Assembly: GCA_008973525.1 (NCBI GenBank)
Contig: WACJ01000043.1
Location: 1,116,001 to 1,180,000, forward strand
Length of the DNA: 64,000 nucleotides
DNA from: Stenopsyche tienmushanensis
Taxonomy: Eukaryota; Arthropoda; Insecta; Trichoptera; Stenopsychidae
Direction of reading: 5' to 3'
The notes beneath the pieces are model-generated. The model was not told the origin of the DNA, ran no database searches, and worked only from the letters and a program-made list of their open reading frames with translations. Shown piece after piece: positions 37,812 to 51,600 of the stretch. A program made the position numbers and the translations under genes. How positions within the stretch are numbered: position 1 is the first letter of the stretch; each line of letters begins with the position of its first letter.

Positions 37812-40800
37812 ATTTTTTTAAATTTCAAAGCATATTTTATAGAACGACGAGAGTTATGTTATTCGCATGCTAAGAAGAAATGTTAATCTTCGAGTTAACC
37901 TAATCATTCATTATTTATAATTTCTCACGCTGTATCATTACGCCAATGTCAAGAACCCGAGATAAAAATACATCCCAGCTTTAAAAGACCATTACTGCGA
38001 TTATATACGATACATAATTAATGAATTTACATTCGCTCCGTACAAAATAGAACCTAAAAATACAATTTACATCGAAAAATACGCATAAATTTTGAGTCAC
38101 ACCGTACAAATATTACATAAGCGTATCCAACTTAACGTTTCGTTGGCTCGTTTGGAAATGAAACAACAATAATAAGAAATGTTTAAATATAAAAAAAACA
38201 ACAGTTTTATACGAGGCAATTTATCTATTACGCTTGTAGGTTTTTATGTTTTGGGTGGAGGTGGTATTTCGACGATGCCGGTAGGAATTACGTCTTTTTT
38301 AACAATTATTGTCGGCTTGTCGTAATTAAGGTTGTTCGTCTATTGTTGAATTAATTGCACTCGGGGCCTACGATTCCGAGACGGAAACGATGTATATTAC
38401 ATTCCGTACTCGGGCCTCATTATGTGCTGCTTAATTTTTTTTCGGGCCACGAATTATTGGGCGAAATCGAGCGGGCCCATCGACGTGTTAAATCGGTGGT
38501 GATTTTAGGTGTATTTTTGCGCATAAAAATATAAACGGAGTCGGGGTACTTTATGTCCTTTATCGCCAACGATCCGGGATTCCCTCATGGCGGGAAATGC
38601 CGTTTCCGGAAACGGGATGCTCACATCCGGAAACAGGTTCTACTGCCGCATAGTGAAAACGGGAACTCTGAACGAGTACTATCGCTCCGCTCATGCGAGA
38701 GTGAATTACATCTCCGAAAATTTCCTTACGCATATAAACATAGCAAAATAATTAATATTGAATTAAACATATTTTCATATTAGTATCATCATATCATAGT
38801 ACAGGAAGTGTGCCATCCACTTTAAGAATGGTGGCTGTTCAATAGCCATCAGTCGTAATTAATTAAGACACAAAGCTTTAATGTGTGATCGGGTAGTACC
38901 TATTGAATTTAATTGTATTTCATATATCAATTTTGATAATATCATTTTTGTATGCATAATTGATCTTATTACGAAATTATTTTGATGTTGATTGTTAAAT
39001 CTGAACAAGATCGTCCCGATAAGTCTTTATCATGCAAATAAAACAATCAATTTCGTCAAGTGGCGGAGGCGCAGTAGAAAATACATTCGGGTGGGTGGAT
39101 CCGGAGGTAGGGCACATCGTCGGAATCCTGAAGAAAAGGGTTTTCGACGATAGTCGTTTTACAAGCAATTTCAGCTCAATAAAATGATAATGTCGGAACA
39201 ATAAAACGACGTGCGCGGTTTAACGTCGGGTGAATCTCTACCAAACGGAGAGGGCGAGGGTAGACTCTTAGGGGTTAGACAAACACTCGGCTTTTACAAT
39301 TTTCGGTCGACTTTTAAAACCCGAAATTAATTTCTGGGAGCATTTATTTTAATTTTTCGACGACGCCGATAATTATTTGGCCCGTTTGGGTATTCGGATT
39401 AGTTCGGTGTGTGGGGCACGAAATAAATTGCTCGCATATGACGTTAAAATTATAGAGGAATTTCGGTAATTCTATGAATAATTTGTGACTTAATAGAGTT
39501 AGCATTTGGGCGAATAAGGAAACTGAGGCAATTTAGATTCCGGTTGATGATATACATCCAATGTGATTTCTTAATTTTTGATTCGAGGATTTATTGCGTA
39601 CAAATTTCTGTACGGGATCTTCCGATTTTGCCTTCTTAGACGGGGACGCCCCATAAATATGGATGCTGGAAATATTTTTATATTTTCGGCATCTATTTAC
39701 ATAAATTACGGCGCGAATTGTTTGAATTAATTATGTGAAAAATTTACATTAAAAGCTTATTAGTTTCGGATGCAGCACATGTGACGAAATTTCAAGGCCG
39801 CGTGTTTGTTCTCGTTCTCATATGTGCATGGGTATAAATTAATATTTTAATATTTATTTATCTAAATTCATGTTTTTGAAAGATGGAGAGGCTTTAATAT
39901 GCGATAAAGCGGCCATTTACGTTTTAATTGAGTCGCCATTTTATTGACTCTGAAGACCGTAGGTGAATGAATGACTACGAAGTCGATTGTTTCGTGTTAT
40001 GAATACTTATCGATTTTGCTAAATGTTCCCCAATCAAATTGCGTAGGCGGATTTATTCTGTGCTCGACGATCACGGTTAACCAATGTCGTGATTTGAGCA
40101 ACTTTACGACGAAATTATTGAATATTTTATGTGAATCACTCAAACATAGAATATATATCTTTTCCTGTCGAAATTGAATCTTTATCTGTACACGAACGAA
40201 ATAAGAGAGCTTTAGTAATCGATTTACCAGCTATTTTCGAACGTGTCCCGGATATGGAATTGTGACCGTGCCCGAACGAAGAAAGCTCTTTCTTGGTCCC
40301 CTCGGCCACCCCTCGCGGGCGTACCGCGCCCTATTCAAATTAAATAATAAAATCGGTCTATTGAAAAAGGAGACAGAAGTTGGCCGAAGATTTTCCCAGC
40401 GGTGTGTTCTGCATAATGTCTGTCCAATGAATATTAATGGGTCCCCATTTTTGTTTACATCTCTGCTTTTCGTGGGAAAGCGCTCGAAAATGGAATCCTC
40501 GAAACTCGATTTATAATCTCATCACATAGGCCTTCGGATGATCGCTTCCACAATGGGCGGTTGCACGAATATGGCGGTTGCCACCCACCTAAATTAATTT
40601 GATTAACAGAACACGTGGTCGGGGTATAATTTACGGTACACACGAGTCCGAAGCTCGTACGGAAGACAGGTGGCAGGATTTTTTCAACGGACGTCGAGAA
40701 ACTCATTAACTCTTCCGATCTCGCAGGGAAGATTTATTGTTTTTTTCGCGGCCATAAAGACGCATCGAGTCGAAGTGCATCCCCGGCAGATGCAGCAGGC

Positions 40801-41966
40801 ATATTTGCCATATTTAACCCTAAAATAATTTAATCCCACTCCGGACGAACGCTCATGAACCATTCTTATTTCCATAAAGCCCGAGATTTATGTGAGACAG
40901 CTCCGAGAATGTGACTGATTTAATATTCCTCCGGTTTAGATGTCCGTGTCATTAAATGTCACATAATTTCTAGACTTTTTGCAGTCTCGACTCGGGGATT
41001 GTACGTTTAAATTCAAGCATCATTCGCTAAGAAGATATTGAGTGTTGGCTTTATTTGACAGGATGACTTGTGGGGCTCCTGGATTTGCCTCAACCGCCGA
41101 GGTGGATGTCCTTTGAAGGCGAAAATCTTCAGAAGTTCAGACGCGATTTCGTTCGGGGGTTTCAAAATATTATGGCATTTAAATGGCGCACCGCGAAAAT
41201 TGGCCAGTGACAATTTGGCATGCGAATAAATCTATCTTATTAAACGGCAAGTCATTTGGCATCCATGAGAAAAATAATTCATTACTATTTTCAATGCACA
41301 CCAGCCCTAATTTTCAAGATGCAATGGAATTTTGATTTGTTGTTTTGAAATGACTAGGCAGGCCAAGCTATAGACTAACAAAAATAATAATGTTGATTAC
41401 CAAATCTTCTATCGAAAAAGTAAGAAAAATGTGTGATTTCATTCTAATACAATCTAATTGATGCATCTGAAAATATAGTGAATGTAATAATAGAATATAT
41501 TAGAAATCTATAGGAGAAGAAAGATTTAACGATACGAATGTTGAGGATATTAAATAATGACTTAAACTTGATCAAAAGCTTGAATTTAAAACTATGAAAT
41601 GAAAAACCTTCCTCGACCGAAAATTATTCCGCCAATATTGTTTACTTTTGTAAACGTTTTTTTTATCAAATCAATATCGAAGTGTACAAAATTCGAAATT
41701 GACTCTAAATCATATGTTGCTATATTATTACCTTTTTTCACACAAGTTTGAATGTCAATATTTAAGTATAAATTGATTTAGTACTTGAAAGCTTTGGTTC
41801 TACAATGGATTTTTGAGTGCTGCTTCGCAAGCTCTGCATCTTTAACCCTTTGGGCTCCAAGATTTTTTCATAAAAGTTCCCATCAAACCAAGGGTTTATG
41901 AATAAAAAAAATAGTATTTTGTTATGCAGGACTTTTATTAATATATTAGGCATTTTATTTGATTTT

Positions 41967-42622
41967 TTAATGTTTGTAAACATGTAATATATGATATTTT
42001 TTGAAGCAATCTTCAGAATGAAGCGCTGGTTTCCTTTCGTAAGTGTCGCAAAAATATAGCGTTCACTTTCATTCTTTTTCAGTTTCACGCTCTGAACACA
42101 CCATACAGTCCCTATAATTCCTCCATGATCTACTGAATAAATGAAATAAGGACTTCCATCTAACCGCTGATCGTGATCAGTTGATGACAATTGTCCCAAT
42201 TTGGACTTCATAAAATTGCGAAAGTTGTCAATAAGTTGCATCAACAATTGTCAGCGAAATTTTTTTAAATGATTTATTTGCTTTCTATTTTCTTTGATTT
42301 CATATTCCTTGTATAAAATATGAGAATTTACAATCGATGTTTCAAAACCCCAAAAAAATAACTTCTTCCACCACTTCAGTTTTTCGCATGAAACAATATG
42401 ATGTTGCGTATTTATCTGCCGTGCTCACCCCGCCTATATTTTTAATATAATCTAAAATGACTACTGGCTTGTTTATTAGCTCATTTTGATTAGATTGATA
42501 TGGGGTAGTCCTTGCTATTCTCATTGATTGGGAAGTTGACGTAATGGTTAGACAATAAAACATTATTTTTAGAATATTCCCTTGATTCTTACATTTAAAA
42601 AATACTGAAATCTTATATGAAG
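41967..42622 (-). pseudogene. piggyBac-like transposase remnant (DDE_Tnp_1_7), frameshifted
   Basis: Read on the - strand, this carries the C-terminal third of a piggyBac-family transposase broken over several frames. In order: a segment matching the W..K..V.LLSN.H strand (about 42540-42600), then NKPVVILDYIKNIGGVSTAD and YATSYCFMRKT (about 42370-42475). After a frameshift near 42367 comes KWWKKLFFWGFETSIVNSHI; after a second near 42245, a DNFRNF..QRLDG..HFIYSV-type segment (about 42095-42240). After a third near 42050 comes the cysteine/histidine-rich tail YFCDTYERKPALHSEDCFKK, ending at TAA 41967-41969. The family's third catalytic Asp in the GGVD motif is Ser here. The N-terminal two thirds (with the first two Asp) was not found and terminal repeats were not seen. 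It sits antisense to hth inside its intron and is surely inactive. Confidence 0.85.
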
Positions 42623-45600
42623 TTCATAAAAACGGCCCGAGAAAAAATCGGCCACAACGTGTGGCCATAGGAGTTGTAAGCTTTAATGGGATGTATTTTT
42701 TGGGAGCTGGAGGAAATGGATGGCATATCTGAAAAAGCTTTTATTGTTCATGTGTAATTTATTATGTAGATAGAGCTAGATTTTAGATATTTTTAAGTTA
42801 CTGTAAATTTATTTGTTCACGGATTGATTGTAAAGAAATTTATGTTCGACCTAATAAGATCAGCCGGAATGATTTATTATAATTTGAATGACTGCTAGCG
42901 CTCGGATTTCAACGGACGTTTTCGGAACTACCAAATCGCACGGGACTGCTTGCGCTCAAGTCGATTTTGATGATTCCTGCAGATTTTCATGATTAGCATC
43001 TCCTCGTGTCCCATTGTTGAACAGATTTCGCGCCTTTCGGTATTTAACGGGTACTTCTGATAGTAGGTTTGTTTCAGCATGTGAGATTTAAGTATTCTCA
43101 TCGTAAAAAAACGGTCTAGATATGCGTATACGGAGCTCTTCACTGGTGAATGGCAGTTAATGTGATTTGAGTTGTTTTTATGACGGCGCCCCCGTACACG
43201 TGTGACGCTGTCATATCTGCCAAGGCAGGGCCAACACGTGCTGGTTTCGCGGCCGGCCCGCCGCTGCCGGCAATAAATAAACTGTAAAGAGATTAATGTT
43301 CTGCGACGCATTTACTTCGCTGGCAGCGCCACTGTTCATTATCTCTGGCCGAGGCGGGCTACTCACTCATACATAACTCGCGATATTTCGGTGCTGCAAG
43401 CCACTGCGCGAATCAATCATGGGACCCAACAAAACATATGGCCGAGCTAAATACCTCTACCATCATGCCGGTTAATGAAATGACAACTAATGAAACATGT
43501 TTGTCCAAAGTGGAATGTGAATGAACGACCTTCCTATCGCCAGACGCGTCTTTGCCGAGGAGCCGCTGCAGAGGCTGCTCGACGGCAAGATCGCAGAAAA
43601 AGACCGCAGCACTCATCGTCGTTAGACATTAGCTTTTACCTATAATAAGGATTTCGTGAAGGAAAATGCTCGAGGTAGATTGCCGATCGGTGGGCTACGA
43701 GCGTTTCTGAAGAGTGCAGACATTACAACCCATTATCATAATTGCGAGAGGTCATGTGAATATGCCCTTATCCGTTATCAGTACTCGCATAACCGTATTC
43801 CGTACTCGAAATTCGTGCTACTCATATTTTTTACCATACGCGCCTCGAGTGCTTTTCCTACTCTCAAACTCATCACAATCGGATGTCTATTTATTGAAGA
43901 ATTCTGCTACCTGTACTCCAGCAGACTCATTATACTCGAGCCTCGTCTTTAAAAAGCGAAAGATTTATCTTTGCTTGATGCTTTTTAATTTAATCTAAAA
44001 CGTGTAATTTAATCGAAAACATTCTGCATTAAATATGTAATACACTTTATCTTAACCTTTTTCAATCAAGACGCTCCAAAATCATCAAAATCAAAAAACG
44101 AAAATTAAAAAATCTTGATTTTTTAATTGTTAATTGATATTGCCCAATCAGCTGATGAGCTTGATTATTAGGAAATTTTCAATCATAGGTCTGATATTGT
44201 TAAACTTTAAAAGCCTCAGATGGATTATATGGAATTTGGAAATTGAAGAGGCCCATTGGAGTGTTTGTGGCTGTATTATGATGATGATATGGAATGATGT
44301 GTTAAATTTACATGATAAATAATGCAAATTCAAAATTTAACTTCTAATAAAGGATTATTCGTACATATATAGAAATAGCAAGATGGAAGAGTAATCAGTG
44401 AAAATGCACATCAAAGTGCTTTTTAAATTAAATAGTCATGAATGATATTCAAATATTTAGTATAAAAATTATATAAATTTAATCTCGAACGTTTACATTA
44501 AAGCATGTTTTATGTCAATGGATTGAAAATTGTTAACGATCATTATGTATCGGGGAATGGGTGTTCTAAAATAGGTTGGAAACTAAAAATCGTAAAACTT
44601 AATCGTAATGTATAGAATTTCTATAAAATACCTACAAACTTGGATTTTATTTTGATGACTTAATATCGCAGCCTCACTTTGGGTTAATTTGAGCAATAAC
44701 CATGCAAATACGTAATAACGTTTTTTATGGTGGAAATCGGAAGGCGATATCGAGATGCTTCTCGATTTTTATGGATCAATATATTTAAGCGTCCATCTCC
44801 AAAGACTTTTATACACACTTAGAGGAATTCGGGTAAGATAAACAGTGTAATTCGACTTCGATCGGATGCTCTCAAATGTGTCGACACGGTGTTGACAAAT
44901 TTAGTATAATGCCCGGGCGATGATGGCATATGTGCTGCATATGATGGATCTTCGTCTGGATGGAGGGCTCCAGTTGTATTTTTTCGTATGGGCGATGGTC
45001 TCGATTTTTTTCTCCAAATGTAATTATGTGACCCAATTCATCAGAACGATCACTCGTAAGCGTACTGATAAATAAGACGCGAAATAAAGACCATTTAAAC
45101 GAAGTGGGTCGCCATTTTAATATGACCGAATTGCTGCGATTGTCACGTGGTCTCGCGGTGTTAATTTATTTTTTTGTCAATAGCTAAGGGTCTTAAGGTC
45201 GCAATAAAATTTTCCACTGCATTTTCCGGTCTGTTAATTTTTTTTCGATCCGTGAAGAACCCCAGGCTGGACGATGGCGCAAGTTCTGGCACCGGTTGCC
45301 GTATTCACAATATCAAGATTTCAATATTTCTTCGGCTCGCGCCCGACGATGGACTGCGAAGATGTCATCCGACCACTTCTTGATGGATATCGCGCCTAAA
45401 CGAAACCTTATTAGTTATGTTGTCTCAGTTAAATGCCCCAAAACTGTGGGCAATTAATCAGGTTTTTTTCTCACCGCTCATACTCCGCTGCGCTTCAGAA
45501 CTCCTGGCTTATCTCGTGAAATATGTCCCATAATTTATAAGTACCACATTAACTCGACAGATTAGTGGCTTTTTTGTCTGCTCTCAAAGAGCTATACGAA

Positions 45601-48600
45601 TTTTTAAATCGATTTTCATCCGGTTTATCAGCGGTCTTTTTTACGCTGGACTTCGGAAACATTCGCGCATTAATCATTCGAATCTATCGATCTTCCCGAA
45701 GTGTCGCTAAGATAATTTTTTCCACCATAACAAAAACACTTTTACATCCGACAATCCACCGGCGATCTTATTTTAAACGGAACGAAGGCCGAATCTAACA
45801 AAATATCAATACTATTTTTTAAAGGATATTTTCAATAGGTTGCAATTTTTCTTAAGCTTAATCTTTGGCTGTGAACTTCACGATATCTGATAATCGGTAG
45901 TTTCATGATTTTAAAAATACTCAAGTTAGAATCTTTTCGCATGCGTTGATGAGGATTAATGGTCACCATCTTTAATGTCACGATTTTTTCTGGGTCTTGA
46001 CCTATAGATTTCACGTATGTAAATTACAGGAAATGATACGTTTAAAATATGAATTAATCCGATAAAAACGAAATTAATTCACGGACACAGTTTTCTATGC
46101 ACCTTGATGGTATAAATTTTATTTTACGGCCGCCATGACAGTTTTATTGGTCTGCCATTAACGTTTCGAGACATTGTTGTCCGCTCCGATACAGTTTCAG
46201 CGGGCAAATTCAATTAACGGATTTTAAAATAAACTGTTTTTCTATAATAATAACTGACCTATTGTCCACTAAAAAACGGCCATCAATTTGAGCTGCTTGA
46301 ATCCCGGCGTGATTTATATGACGAAATTCTTTGATTTCGCGAAATTCCTCGCGCAGACGAAGCAGCTGCCGAACAATTGTAAGATGAAAGGACACGCAGA
46401 TATTTGTATTGGTAAATATTTTTTTTTGGATATTCGGCCGTGGCTGTGTGTCGAGATGCTTAGATACTATCCGTGTCCAATTGGTGGGTGTCTCTTCATC
46501 TCTCGTCCATGTCCAATTTTGGACCGGCGATGTTATTTAATAAACATAACGACAGGAAGACAATAAGCGCAATGAATCGATTATGTCATCTGCGGAACGC
46601 CAATTTAGCTGTGCCCAATAAGTAACTGATTCACGGCCATCTTTGGACACTGACCCCCTTTAAATGTAATGGGATCATCAGAGTGAAGTGGCCTAACTAC
46701 TATGTCCGTATGTGAGGATACTGATTTAGGTCTCAGTCAAATTATTTAGATCAGAAAATAACTGAAGACCTTTGCAGAATAAACAGGATCAATATTGTTT
46801 GCTCGATGACAATAAACATCGTTATAAATAAGTGTATAAGATAATGAATAGCTTAATATTTGTGTGGATATGTGATCATATAAAAAAGTGGAAGGCTTGA
46901 ATATGCAATTGAATTAAAAATATGGATACAATGGATTGAGATTTCAGACGAATGTCCTGAATCTTTTTGAAGGATTTGATAAATTGACTGAATATATGGA
47001 AAGCTGAGTAATAAAAACTGAATATGATGTACCCAAAGATGTTTTCATTTCTTTGCTGTTTCAATGTCAATGATCCACTTTTTCTCGAAACATTGTCGTT
47101 CTTTGTTTTTCTTTGCCAGTCTTGAACAATACCTTTGTGTAAATATTTTAAAATTGTGTTAAATTCAAATAATAAATAAAAGCAAATTGCCATTATGGCC
47201 AGACGCATATTTCACTACATCAACAAATTGCCCAATAAAATAATAAAAAAATGGGACGCCTCCCATTATGTTCATCGTATGTCTAAATATATGTGTCATT
47301 TGACTTTCACTAAATTTCGAGCGTTTTTGTTACTTTTTGCAATTTATCTGGATGCATTATGCTACACTTTTAACAATGCACATCGGGCTAATTTTATTTT
47401 CGCCAATAAATCTTTGTCAACTGGATGATTATGTTTCTATTTAACATGGAGTGAAAAAAGCGGCGTACAAATAATCAAGTGTTGTACGATTTTAATTGTA
47501 TTTTGTTCTCCTCGGAGCGTGTCTTTTGTTGTCCATCCATTATGCCTTGGCCACAATGAGGTTTAATTACCCGTTTCTATCTGTGAATGTATCAATACGT
47601 ATTGAGACGTCTTTGTCACTCACTCAGGTGGCTAACGTCTTCTTCGAGCGATCTCGTTCTTCAATCATATCTGTACATGGTTGAATTTGTGTTTTGTCAT
47701 CGGGCAAAACACTCGCCGCGAAAGTGGCGGAGGAATAGTAATGAGCTCTAGTCTTCGACGAGGAGGGGAGGTTCGAGATGAATGTTCTACGGTACAAATA
47801 AGGCGATAATTGGATCGGACGGCCGATCAGACCCCTGCGGTGAGATCCTGGCCGGAGCCTCCTGCATCCATCGGAGACTCGTCCGAGAGCAGTGCGAACC
47901 GCGGGGGTCTCCCTTTTCAAATCGGACGTTATTCCTACTTCTGGTGAGGATTTCGGATGTAATTTTCCTCCATCTGTTGTTATGAGCTTTCCGGATTTTC
48001 TTACCTCATTGTGATTCTGACGTCGCATTGGAAAGAATACTGAGTAATATTCACCGCGGGATGCATTCCGATGTCTTCTTTATCTTTAACAACATTTTTA
48101 TTTGTCTTAAAAAACTTATTCTAAGCTGATTTATCAGTTACTTATATTGCATCGTTTGATGTTTTTTACATTAACAATTTAGTTTAAACATATTAACAAA
48201 TTTATACACGATTAATAGAATAAGGAGATCAATATCCTCTTGAATAATGATATTCTGAAAGTGAAATCTCCAACTGTTTCTCAGGTCGAATTTATCATAA
48301 TCCAGATTCAATAATATTTGACTAAATTGCAAGTAAAAATAAATGTGTTTTACCATACATCATGGTATTTAATTGAATTTAAATTTTATTAAACATTTTA
48401 TAAATCATCCAAAACGAATTGCTATTGACCCTGAATTCTGTAAAAATTTGTTTGTATTTTGATAGTGATTGATTAGATATCGATTTGTCCGATTGCCAAG
48501 ATTCTCAAATGCCCGTCGATAATTCAATACTTTTCTATCGGGAATGAACATTTCATTATTTCTTAGTAAGGGTGAAATCGCTTAGGATCTTTGTCGGGCT

Positions 48601-51600
48601 ATTGAACTGTCATATTACGTCTTATTTTTTTCGTATTTGTATATATTATGTTAATGCGTTTTTTTTTGGGTAATTCACACGCACCGCAGTTTATCTGGGC
48701 ATTATGCATACGTTTTGTGTCAGTATAATATCACAGTTTATCATAACGTCCTATCTCTCCATCAGAAGTTGTGTCGCATAATGATGAGTCTCAACAATCA
48801 TCGTACACGGCTTAGCTGTCTGCGACTTTTCCTTCACAAATCAATTGGTGTCTCGCCCACGGGGCAACCAGACCACAATGAGTGAGACGTCGGTATCTGG
48901 ATGACACATAACAATGGTTCCTGTCATCAATGAGGGTGAGAGTAATCATCGCGGTTGCCATTATATGTCAAACAAAAAGAGTCAAATTAAAAAATGACTA
49001 CTAATACGTCTCGCGTGGATTCTGATGTATTTCGTTATTTTAACGAATGGATACGTATCAATCGGGGTTTTTTTTGACACAATGGGTCTTGGGTTTGAAT
49101 ATGATAATGATTTCCATCACCACGCGGGGAGTAGAACGGGCGAACGATTCAACAACCAATATCTTCGATCCGAAGCCGGCTGCTCTGCGGGACGTCGAAG
49201 AGCGATGAAACGAAATCAAAATTTTTTCAGAGATGTACAAATATCGGCACGCGGGCCATATATTACAAAGCCGCACACGAAGCCTCGCCTTGCCTAAAAA
49301 GAAAATCACCCGAGGGCCTCGAGTGAAATCGTCATTCATACAAGTATCAATCTTTGGATTATTTAGACGCGATACTCTGACCTCTCGTTTACGAAACGCT
49401 TTTTTCGTCACTGATGATGACGGTTGATGGATACGGAGACACGATCACCTCGCTCCGACACGAATGACACTGCAAGATGAGAATGTGGTTTTGTGATGGT
49501 TAACGAGCTCCGTGACTTTTGTCGTATTACAAAACATACATACATAATATAATTTCATATTTACTTTTATAATGCACCCGATGATGCTTTAAACCTATGG
49601 TAATAATTTCGAGATAAAATGCTACCGTAAAGTTTATCTATTTGCTCGACGTATCAGTTGTATCTAATCTGTGGGGCCCATATGAAAAAGTCGATTCATT
49701 TTTTGTCACTTTTATGGACGACCATATTTTATGGACTGTATATTTGTCATCGTCGTGTCGCCGACTTTATATAAAAATAGGTTTATAAATTATGAGAGCG
49801 AAATCGAAAAACGGACTTGCCATCAACGACGCAAATACGCACGTAAAAAATGTTTCACCAAAAAAATGGTTCAGAACCAATGTGCAACAAACATCATTAT
49901 GTATTTGAAGTATTTTTCAACTCAAATTTAATTTAAAAGAACCATGAACATAACCAGCTTCAACTCTTATCAAGTACATCTTAATGGATTATTTATACAA
50001 AAAAATTAAATATACATATCGAACAATACACATTTGTTCCATACATTACATATTTTTATATCATCCTAATGAAATTTTATATTGTATGTGTTCCAAAATT
50101 CAATCTGAAAAAAATCAAACACAATGGATAGATCAGTTAATCATGATACAAATTAAAATTGTATAAATCTGTGAAATACATCATTAAAAATCATATGAAT
50201 TAATGCAATTTATAGATGTAATATTTTCATACAAAAACGTATTTGAGCTGCTGTGACTCACTAATTGTAGATTTTAAACTCGGGGTATTCTAATAATAAT
50301 TGTGTTGATGTGATGTAATATCGTCGATGTTGAAAGGCTGTTGATTTGTTTGTTTCGATAAATATTATACAATATTACATTGTATAGTGCATATGTTTGA
50401 GAATCAAAAGCTCGCCTCGAAGAGAGCTTTTTTCAATCAACTTAGAGACATTTGTTTATAGAAGTACCATCTTGATGTGCGATTTTCATTTGTGAAAAAA
50501 ATTCGCGTGACGCAATAGGATGCTTTTCGAATATTTCGATTCGAAAAAAGATTTTTTTTCTAAATAGACGGTTTTATACCGTCGTAAACAATATCGAAGT
50601 GAGTCATTAAGCATCATACGCGCGTTCCGAGATCGAAGTGATGTTCCTTGCAAATTTGATTTTTTCGCATTTCCCCGCGCCGGAGGCTGTGTTTACGTTC
50701 GGCTCGTATATTAATCTCGGTTTTAATGGATTTGAAGAGATATTATTGTTTGAAATCGCATTCATTTTCCGGTTCTCCCGTTCGAGTGTGCACAGCGGGA
50801 TTTTTAATAAATGATTTCAATCAAACGGCCCGGAACGAAAACAGCATCGTTTAGCGCTCTGTTACATTATATTTACGCTAAATCCAGAATGTGTACAGTC
50901 TGAGAACGGTCTTGATTTGTGGGAAAAACAAACGATTGCGAATCCTCGACAGCCGGAAACCGGAGGAATCGTTTCGATTCGCAGATTCCCCCTGTGCACA
51001 CACCGTCTTGATTATCTCATAATGGTTTACGAATCGCCGTGCAATTGTGGAGAAAATCTCAGCAACGTAAACTTCTGCGCTCTACAAACAATTAAAATTT
51101 GACAAACAGCAGAAGAGCTTTGGCTATTTTGGCTAGGGCCGGCTAGAATCGCTTCGGCTAAGTAAACTAACGGGAATTCTCGCTCGCCCACACACCACCG
51201 TTTTTTCCCCCGAGATTTCTTGCGCCAAGCCCATTGCGAAGCTTTCCGGACAGTTATGAGAATCTAAATAAATTGTATTGGGTGCGAAACTCATGACAGT
51301 GTTGATGGCTTTGATAAAACATTTATTTCAGTATATTATATTTAAATAAGACTCGTAATGACGTAGATCGCGGAGAACGCACTCCTTTTTTCTATGCGAT
51401 AGTGCGAGACTATGTGATGAGCTTTTACTCTGCAGGAGGCTCAAATTCTCTCAACGATTATTTTTTTAAAATTTAGAATTTATTCCAATAATCCAATCGA
51501 TCATATCAATACATACTTAATTTACTTGTACTTCGATTGAACCTAAAAATCTATTAGAATTATTTCAATCTGAATGGCTAGGAAGAAACATTAAAAATGA

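Noticed and set aside
41762..41966. C-terminal part of the 161-codon minus-strand ORF at 41762-42247
   Set aside because: The family tail ends in another frame with a stop at 41967-41969; the remaining open frame is a chance extension after a frameshift.
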